This document shows, piece after piece, positions 57,674-64,000 of a stretch of 64,000 nucleotides of DNA. Below the pieces are notes generated by a model. The model saw only the letters and a list, made by a program, of their open reading frames with translations, did not search any database and had not been told where the DNA came from. The stretch comes from Nitrospirillum viridazoti (lineage in GTDB: Bacteria > Pseudomonadota > Alphaproteobacteria > Azospirillales > Azospirillaceae), in NCBI RefSeq assembly GCF_007827975.1, contig NZ_VITT01000024.1; one strand, given 5' to 3'. Both the position numbers and the translations under genes were made by a program. Each line of letters begins with the position of its first letter. The stretch's first letter is position 1.

Positions 57674-60163
57674 TTAAAACGGCAATAGCCCCTGGCCCTG
57701 GCGCATGGTCTTGGGCAGCGCCTCGGCCGCCAGCTCCTCGGCCGCCTCCTGCAACAGCACCTCGTCCGCCCGGCCGCCCACCATGACGCGGCCGATCTCC
57801 AGCAGCACGGGCACCGCCAGGGGGGAGATGCGGTCCAGCGCCATGTGGCGGATGTGCCCTTTCACGCGGGCTAGCATGTCGGCCAGGCGGCGCACGTCGG
57901 TCAGGCCGGCGGCGGCCTCGGCGCGGGTGGCCTGCAGCAGCAGGTGGCCGGGGTCGTGGCGGCGCAGCACGTCGTAGATCAGGTCGGCGCTGACCGTCAT
58001 CTGGCGCTTGGTCTTCTCCTCGCCCGGATGGCGGCGCTCCAGCGTGCCGGCGATGGTGGCCACGGTCTGGAAGGTTCGGCGCAGCATGCTGGACTCATCC
58101 ATCCATTCCTCCAGGTCGTCGCCCAGCATGTCCTCGGCGAACAGGGCGTCCATGTCGGTGGCGGTGCTTAGTGACCAGATGGCCAGCACGTAGTCGGTGG
58201 CGACGAAGCCCAGCGGGTGCAGGCCCAGCCGTTCCATGCGGCGGGTCAGCAGCATGCCCAGGGTCTGGTGGGCGTTGCGGCCCTCGAAGGTGTAGGCCAC
58301 CAGGAACTCCTTGCCGCCGCGCGGGAAGGTTTCCACCAGCAGGCCGGTGCGGTCGGGCAGGGCCGAGACATAGCGCTGGATGCGCAGCCACTCCGCCACC
58401 TCCGCCGGCAGGTCGCGCCATTGGCCGGGGTCGGCCAGCATGGCGCGCACCCGGTCGGCCAGGTGGGTGGTCAGGGGCAGGCGGCCGCCGGCATAGACCG
58501 GCACTTTGGGCTGGCCCTGGCCGCCCTTGACCACGATGGCGGCGTTGTCGCGCATGCCGACGAAACGCAGCAGCTGGCCGCCGAAGATGAAGGTGTCGCC
58601 CGGCACCAGGCCTTGGATGAAATATTCCTCCACATCACCGATGGAGCCGCCATTGGACATACGGACCTTGACCGTCGGCTCCTCCACGATGGTGCCGACG
58701 TTCAGGCGGTACTGCCGCGCCACCTGGTAATTGGCCAGCTGCCACAGCCCATCCTCCCGCCGGCGCAGGCGCTGGAAGCGTTCATAGGCACGCAGGGCGT
58801 AGCCGCCGGTGGCGACGAAATCCATGACCTGCTCGAACCGCTCCCGGGTGAGATGGGCGTAAGGCGCGCAGCTGGTGACCTCGGCGAACAGGTGGTCGGC
58901 GTCGAAAGGCCCGGCGCAGGCGGTGCCCACCACGTGCTGGGCCAGCACCTCCAGCCCGCCGGGGCGCGGCGGGTCGCCGTCCAGGGTGCCGGCATGGACG
59001 GCGTCGATGGCGGCCTTGCACTCCAGCACCTCGAACCGGTTGGCGGGAACGAGCAGGGCGCGGGAGGTCAGGTCGATGCGGTGGTTGGCGCGGCCGATGC
59101 GCTGCAGCAGGCGGCTGACGCCCTTGGGTGCGCCGATCTGCACCACCAGGTCCACGGCGGCCCAGTCGATGCCCAGGTCCAGCGAACTGGTGGCGACCAC
59201 GGCGCGCAGGGCGCCCCGGGCCATGGCCGCCTCGACCTTGCGGCGCTGCTCGGTCGAGAGGCTGCCGTGGTGCAGGGCGATGGGCAGGGCATCGGCGTTC
59301 ACGCGCCACAGCTCCTGGAACACCAGTTCGGCCTGGGCGCGGGTGTTGACGAAGATCAGGGTGGTGCCGCAGGCCTTCACCTGTTCATAGACGTCCGGCA
59401 TGGTCTGCAGCGCCATGTGCCCGCCCCAGGGAATCTCCATGGTCAGCAGGATGCCCACCTCCGCCGGGGCGCCGGGCGCGCCGCGGACGATTTTCACGGG
59501 CGTTGTGGGGGCCACCGGGTGGTTGGGCAGGGCCAGGTAGTCGGCCAGGGCCCGGGGATGGGCCACCGTGGCCGACAGGCCCACCCGGCGGGCGTTGGGC
59601 GCCAGGCTGGCCAGCCGCGCCAGGTGCAGCGACAGCAGGTCGCCGCGCTTGCTGCCGGCCAGCGCATGCAGCTCATCCACGATGATGGTGCGCAGGGTGC
59701 CGAACAGCGTCGCCGCCTCGGGATACGACAGCAGCAGCGCCAGACTTTCCACCGTGGTCATCAGGATCTGCGGCGGATGGGCGCGCTGGCGACGGCGCTT
59801 GGCCTCCGGCGTGTCACCCGTGCGGGTCTCCACCCGGATGGGCAGGCGCAGCTCCGCCACCGGCTGTTCCAGGTTGCGGGCGATATCCACCGCCAGCGCC
59901 TTGAGCGGCGAGATGTAGAGGGTGTGCAGCCCCTCGCGCGGGCGTTCCGACAGGTCGATCAGGCTGGGCAGGAATCCCGCCAGCGTCTTGCCGCCGCCGG
60001 TGGGGGCGATCAGCAGGGTATGTTCCCCCCGCCGGGCGGCGCGCAGCATTTCCAGCTGATGGGCGTGCGGCGTCCAGTCGCGATGGGCGAACCACCCCGC
60101 GATGTTGGCGGGCAACAGCTCTGGGTCTGGCCCTGGAACAGAGATTGGCGCGACAGGCGGCAT
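57674..60163 (-). CDS. Ligase-associated Lhr-type DEXH-box DNA helicase
   Basis: An 829-residue SF2 helicase of the Lhr family. Motif I is LLIAPTGGGKTLAGFLP (about 51-67), Ia TLYISPLKALAVDI, II VDELHALAG, III VGLSATVAHP, then VNTRAQAELVF, IV-V VATSSLDLGIDWAAVDLVVQ and VI LLQRIGRANHR. The C-terminal Lhr winged-helix and cradle domains occupy about 430-829. The length and opening (DWTPHAHQLEMLRAARRGEHTLL) mark the ligase-associated subclass that translocates 3'-5' on DNA in repair with PdeM. ATG 60163. It is transcribed toward the AraC/AhpD/VOC group. Confidence 0.93.
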   Translation of the reverse strand: MPPVAPISVPGPDPELLPANIAGWFAHRDWTPHAHQLEMLRAARRGEHTLLIAPTGGGKTLAGFLPSLIDLSERPREGLHTLYISPLKALAVDIARNLEQPVAELRLPIRVETRTGDTPEAKRRRQRAHPPQILMTTVESLALLLSYPEAATLFGTLRTIIVDELHALAGSKRGDLLSLHLARLASLAPNARRVGLSATVAHPRALADYLALPNHPVAPTTPVKIVRGAPGAPAEVGILLTMEIPWGGHMALQTMPDVYEQVKACGTTLIFVNTRAQAELVFQELWRVNADALPIALHHGSLSTEQRRKVEAAMARGALRAVVATSSLDLGIDWAAVDLVVQIGAPKGVSRLLQRIGRANHRIDLTSRALLVPANRFEVLECKAAIDAVHAGTLDGDPPRPGGLEVLAQHVVGTACAGPFDADHLFAEVTSCAPYAHLTRERFEQVMDFVATGGYALRAYERFQRLRRREDGLWQLANYQVARQYRLNVGTIVEEPTVKVRMSNGGSIGDVEEYFIQGLVPGDTFIFGGQLLRFVGMRDNAAIVVKGGQGQPKVPVYAGGRLPLTTHLADRVRAMLADPGQWRDLPAEVAEWLRIQRYVSALPDRTGLLVETFPRGGKEFLVAYTFEGRNAHQTLGMLLTRRMERLGLHPLGFVATDYVLAIWSLSTATDMDALFAEDMLGDDLEEWMDESSMLRRTFQTVATIAGTLERRHPGEEKTKRQMTVSADLIYDVLRRHDPGHLLLQATRAEAAAGLTDVRRLADMLARVKGHIRHMALDRISPLAVPVLLEIGRVMVGGRADEVLLQEAAEELAAEALPKTMRQGQGLLPF

Positions 60164-60234
60164 GCCCTCAGGATATATGAGGTTCAGGCCCGGCGCCCAA
60201 GAGGATGCTGCCGGGCTCCAGTGCGAATAATGGG

Positions 60235-61020
60235 ATGAAGTCCGACATGACCGAGCAGAAGGGCGGCCCGTTGGGGCTGATTTGCGCCATCCCCGAGGAA
60301 ATCGCCCATTTCGGCGCGCATTTCCGGGCGGAGGGCACGCGCGACATTGCGGGCTTCACCTTCCAGCAGGGCAGCATGGACGGCCGCCAGGTGGTGCTCG
60401 TGGAGGCCGGCATCGGCAAGGTCAACGCCGCCGTCGTCTCCACCCTGCTGCTGCAGGTGTTCGGCGCCCGCGCCCTGCTGTTCTCCGGCGTGGCCGGCGG
60501 CGTGGACCCGGCGCTCGCCATCGGCGACGTGGTGGTGGCCACCCGGCTGGTGCAGCATGACTATGGCGCCCTGGCGGATGGCGAATTGAAGGTTTACCAG
60601 CCGGGGGTGCCGCCCCTGCCGGGCTTCGACGAAGCCCACGGCTATGAGCTGGACAAGGGTCTGGAGGCGAAGGCCCGCGCGGCCCTGGACGGCCTGACGC
60701 TGCCCGCCCTGTCGGCGGAAGCCACGGGCGGGGAGGCGCGGGTGCCTGGCATCCATTTCGGAACCGTGCTGACGGGCGACCAGTTCCTGAACTGCGAGAC
60801 CTCGCGCGACCGGCTGTTCCGCACCTTCGCCGCCCAGGCGGTGGAGATGGAGGGGGCCTCGGTGGCCCAGGTGGCGACGCGCTGGGGCGTGCCCTATCTG
60901 GTGGTGCGCAGCCTCAGCGATCTGGCCGGGGCCGACAGCCACATGGACTTCCCCGCCTTTTGCCGGGCGGCGGCGGCCGGTGCCGCCGAATTGATCCGGC
61001 GCCTGGCGGCGGTGCTGTAA
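60235..61020 (+). CDS. mtnN: MTA/SAH nucleosidase-like phosphorylase-family protein
   Basis: A 261-residue purine/uridine phosphorylase superfamily enzyme, most like 5'-methylthioadenosine/S-adenosylhomocysteine nucleosidase. Visible are LGLICAIPEEI, AGIGKVNAAVVSTLLL, FSGVAGGVDPALAIGDVVVATR, VLTGDQFLN, AVEMEGASVAQVA (MEGA, catalytic Glu) and VRSLSDLAG (the SD Asp). It would cleave MTA and SAH to free adenine, removing methyltransferase inhibitors. Start ATG 60235 or 60247 (no strong ribosome site). It is divergent from the Lhr helicase. Confidence 0.9.
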   Translation: MKSDMTEQKGGPLGLICAIPEEIAHFGAHFRAEGTRDIAGFTFQQGSMDGRQVVLVEAGIGKVNAAVVSTLLLQVFGARALLFSGVAGGVDPALAIGDVVVATRLVQHDYGALADGELKVYQPGVPPLPGFDEAHGYELDKGLEAKARAALDGLTLPALSAEATGGEARVPGIHFGTVLTGDQFLNCETSRDRLFRTFAAQAVEMEGASVAQVATRWGVPYLVVRSLSDLAGADSHMDFPAFCRAAAAGAAELIRRLAAVL

Positions 61021-61098
61021 CGCGCTCATGCTATCGCGGAAGCCAGGCGGCCGCATGGCCGCGCCCGGCGCTTCAGGGCATCGACAAAGGGGGCGGGC

Positions 61099-62058
<960 letters not shown>

Positions 62059-62128
62059 GGATAGCGGCGCATCCGCCCCCGCTTCTGCCGTCCGCCGTGC
62101 AGCCTACTCGCGGCGTTCGGGAAACCCA

Positions 62129-63019
62129 TCAGGTTGGAAACAGCAGCGACCGGTGCGCGGCGACGCCGGCCATGGCGCCGCTGGCGACCGCCAGGGCCAC
62201 CGAGGCCATCATGCGCGACACGTCCCCGCAGGCGAACACGCCGGGCACGCTGGTCTGCTGCAGCTCATCCACCTTCACGAATTGGCCCAGCGGCCCGTCC
62301 TCGATGGCCACGCCCAGTTCCGCCGCCAGCGGGCCGGTGATGCGGGTGGGGGCCAGGGTGAAGACGCCCGCCAGGGGCACGGTGCGGCCGTCGGCCAGGT
62401 GGATATCGGCGGCCTTGCCGAAGAAACCGGCGACGGGGGTGCGCTCCACCGTCACGCCGCGTCGCTCCAGGTCGGCCAGTTGGTCGGCGTCGGGCTCGAA
62501 CGCGCCGTTCAGGAACAGGGTGGTCGGGCCCCAGTCGGGCAGCATCTGGGCGTGGTGCAGGGACATGGGTCCCGTCGCCAGCACCCCAATGGGGCCCTGG
62601 TTCAGCTCATAGCCATGGCAGTAAGGGCAGTGGAACACGTGTTTGCCCCAGCGCTCCGCCAGGCCCGGCACCTCGGGCAGGGTATCGGTCACGCCGCTGG
62701 CCAGGATCAGGCGGGCGCCGCTGACGGGACCGGCGGTGGTTTCCACCCTGAAGCCGCCGTCCTCGGTCCGGGCGGCGGCGATGGCGGCCGCCTCGCGGAT
62801 CTCCACGGTGGCGTAGCGCGCCAGCTGCGTCCGGGCGGTGGCGATGATGTCGGCGGGCGCCACGCCGTCCTGGCCCAGGAAGCCATGAGAGGCGTGGGCG
62901 AAGCGGTTGCGGCGCTGGCCGGCGTCGATCACCAGCACGCGGCGACGGGCGCGGCCCAGCTGCAGGGCCGCCGACAGGCCGGCATAGCTGCCGCCGATGA
63001 TCAGGATGTCGTAGGGCAT
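62129..63019 (-). CDS. Thioredoxin-reductase-like NAD(P)/FAD oxidoreductase
   Basis: A 296-residue flavoprotein of the TrxR-like family. FAD-binding GSYAGLSAALQLG at the N terminus, the redox CPYCHGYEL (CxxC, about 133-139), and a C-terminal GVFACGDVSRMMASVALAVASGAMAG. Its size and CPYCHG site fit the small bacterial oxidoreductases related to thioredoxin reductase and gliotoxin/holomycin-type dithiol oxidases. Substrate unknown. ATG 63019. Divergent from an Rrf2 regulator across a perfect palindrome, so likely under its control. Confidence 0.88.
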   Translation of the reverse strand: MPYDILIIGGSYAGLSAALQLGRARRRVLVIDAGQRRNRFAHASHGFLGQDGVAPADIIATARTQLARYATVEIREAAAIAAARTEDGGFRVETTAGPVSGARLILASGVTDTLPEVPGLAERWGKHVFHCPYCHGYELNQGPIGVLATGPMSLHHAQMLPDWGPTTLFLNGAFEPDADQLADLERRGVTVERTPVAGFFGKAADIHLADGRTVPLAGVFTLAPTRITGPLAAELGVAIEDGPLGQFVKVDELQQTSVPGVFACGDVSRMMASVALAVASGAMAGVAAHRSLLFPT

Positions 63020-63037
63020 GATGGCCTCCAGTGGATT

Positions 63038-63062
63038 AATCGTAACTTTGACTATTACGATT
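63038..63062. promoter_or_regulatory. Perfect palindromic operator between the flavoprotein and Rrf2 genes
   Basis: AATCGTAA (63038-63045) and TTACGATT (63055-63062) form a perfect 8-bp inverted repeat over 9 bp. It sits 19 bp from the flavoprotein start and 93 bp from the Rrf2 start, in an otherwise GC-rich area. Location fits repression of both genes. Confidence 0.75.
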
Positions 63063-63154
63063 CAATCGAGGCCGTCAAGGGATTCGCCACTGTCACAGTT
63101 GCGAATGACGGCAGGGGCCGTTAAGCTGGGCCGTCACCAGGAAGGTCAGGGGTT

Positions 63155-63631
63155 GTGAGCAAGGATTCGCGGCTGGCGCGCATGGCGCATGTTCTGGTCC
63201 ACATGGCCTGCCACGAGGGGGCGGCCACGTCGGAAACCATCGCGCGCATGCTGAACACCAACCCCGTGGTGGTGCGGCGGACCATGGCGGGCCTGCGCGA
63301 CCGGGGCTATGTCGCCTCGGAAAAGGGGCCGCGTGGCGGTTGGCACCTGACGCGGCGCTTGGAAGAGCTCACCCTGCTGGATGTGCACCGGGCGCTGGAG
63401 ACGGCGTCGGTCTTCACCATCGGCCCCAGCGACGACCACGCGGCATGCCCGGTGGAACGTCTGGCCAACCAGGCCATCACCGGCGCCCTCGACCAGGCCA
63501 GCGCGGCGCTGGAAGCGGCGCTGGGCCAAGTGCGCCTATCCGACATCCTGGCGGAAGGACAGGCGCTGCGGGCGGCGATGGACCACAGCCGCCCGCAGCA
63601 TCAATGCCCTAACGCGGTGGCGGCTCAGTAG
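63155..63631 (+). CDS. Rrf2-family transcriptional regulator
   Basis: A 158-residue winged-helix regulator of the Rrf2 family (IscR, NsrR, CymR relatives). The DNA-binding part reads SETIARMLNTNPVVVRRTMAGLRDRGYVASEKGPRGGWHLTRRLEELTLLDVHRALE. Only one Cys is in the usual cluster position (HAACPVERLA), plus another near the C terminus (HQCPN), so an Fe-S cluster as in IscR is not assured; redox or thiol sensing is possible. GTG 63155. Divergent from the flavoprotein it probably controls. Confidence 0.9.
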   Translation: MSKDSRLARMAHVLVHMACHEGAATSETIARMLNTNPVVVRRTMAGLRDRGYVASEKGPRGGWHLTRRLEELTLLDVHRALETASVFTIGPSDDHAACPVERLANQAITGALDQASAALEAALGQVRLSDILAEGQALRAAMDHSRPQHQCPNAVAAQ

Positions 63632-64000
63632 GCCGCCACCGGCCCCCGGCGGCGCAGGTGGCTGACCAGGCCGCCCAGGCCCATCATCAGCAGGCCGAAC
63701 TTCACCAGCCCGCCCACGAAGGGGATCAGCTGCAGCACGGCCAGGATCAGCACCACCAGGGCATAGCGGCGGATGCGGTCCCCCGGGCTGACCGGCGGGC
63801 CGCGGCGCTGGGTCACCATGTCGGCCAGGGCGAAGCCGGCCAGCGGCATTGCCACCATCAGCGCCAGGACGTAGGCGAAGCCCAGCACCAGGGCCACCGG
63901 GATGCCAATGATGGTGATCAGGCAGAACAGGCTGAACAGCGGCACCAGGACCAGCAGCATCAGGCCCTTCACCGCCGCCGGGCCGGGATCGCCGGCGATC
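63625..64000 (-). CDS. C-terminal part of a membrane protein, cut by the window edge
   Basis: The reading frame stays open to the window end, so this is a C-terminal fragment of about 124 residues. It contains three to four hydrophobic segments (LMLLVLVPLFSLFCLITIIGIPVALVLGFAYVLAL, GFALADMV, YALVVLILAVLQLIPFVGGLVKFGLLMMGLGGL) and ends in an Arg-rich tail. The layout is like the membrane half of bactofilin-linked (DUF8173-type) proteins. An in-frame GTG at 63972 is an unlikely true start, as the frame continues upstream with soluble residues (IAGDPGPAA). It overlaps the Rrf2 gene end by 7 bp. Confidence 0.6.
   Translation of the reverse strand, partial: IAGDPGPAAVKGLMLLVLVPLFSLFCLITIIGIPVALVLGFAYVLALMVAMPLAGFALADMVTQRRGPPVSPGDRIRRYALVVLILAVLQLIPFVGGLVKFGLLMMGLGGLVSHLRRRGPVAAY

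Noticed and set aside
58217..60238. Long plus-strand frame opposite the Lhr helicase
   Set aside because: Antisense shadow; the minus strand contains all helicase motifs.

Overview
The window is GC-rich, gene-dense chromosomal DNA from an alphaproteobacterium, most likely Rhodospirillales and possibly Azospirillaceae (inference; there is no rRNA or tRNA to anchor it). Evidence for the class: an F0 ATP-synthase operon with paired b' and b genes and no F1 genes, a GapR-type DUF2312 protein, a DUF1244 protein, minCDE, class Ia ribonucleotide reductase, and ligase-associated Lhr/PdeM repair proteins. I see no insertion sequence, prophage or CRISPR array.

Layout. 0-6.2 kb: a CbpA-type J protein, a glycine-zipper lipoprotein, pdxH with a cation-efflux gene, an MBL-fold hydrolase, an anion permease and a small lipoprotein. 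6.2-12.6 kb: panC, a DUF6134-like periplasmic protein, a zinc pair (zur and a His-rich COG0523 GTPase), a small membrane protein divergent from a membrane LytTR regulator, and panE. 12.6-22.5 kb: cell-envelope proteins (repeat-containing secreted protein, BON lipoprotein, Tat-exported amidase), yajQ overlapping a soluble hybrid histidine kinase, a dipeptide epimerase, two unknowns and an FG-GAP/ASPIC protein. 22.7-26.4 kb: nrdA, an EF-hand lipoprotein and nrdB, with DnaA boxes upstream and an intrinsic terminator downstream. 26.4-33.1 kb: a TPR-glycosyltransferase, mntH, panB, an LprI-SPRY-like protein and a HEAT protein.

33.2-41.4 kb: minCDE on the minus strand, a ~1 kb non-coding stretch with a candidate small RNA, phoH, two copper chaperones for cytochrome oxidase (SCO, PCuAC), then atpI-B-E-F'-F with a clear promoter and terminator. 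41.4-52.9 kb: a periplasmic unknown, an M3 peptidase, a Rieske oxygenase, a LysR regulator divergent from a DODA-type dioxygenase, a MazEF-type toxin-antitoxin pair, gapR, DUF1244, N-formylglutamate amidohydrolase, GNAT, alpha/beta hydrolase and a P-loop kinase. 52.9-60.2 kb: DNA repair (photolyase with a COG2907 flavoprotein, PdeM, Lhr-type helicase), with an AraC/AhpD-like/VOC group between PdeM and Lhr. 60.2-64 kb: MTA/SAH nucleosidase, psuG, a thioredoxin-reductase-like flavoprotein divergent from an Rrf2 regulator across a perfect palindrome, and a membrane protein cut by the window edge.

Three pantothenate genes (panC, panE, panB) lie within 24 kb but in separate transcription units. 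No certain new system is visible. The best leads are the candidate RNA at ~35.7-36.0 kb, the EF-hand lipoprotein inside the nrd operon, the LprI-SPRY-like fusion and the LytTR/small-membrane-protein pair. Starts were moved inward wherever a ribosome-binding site or domain start supported it.
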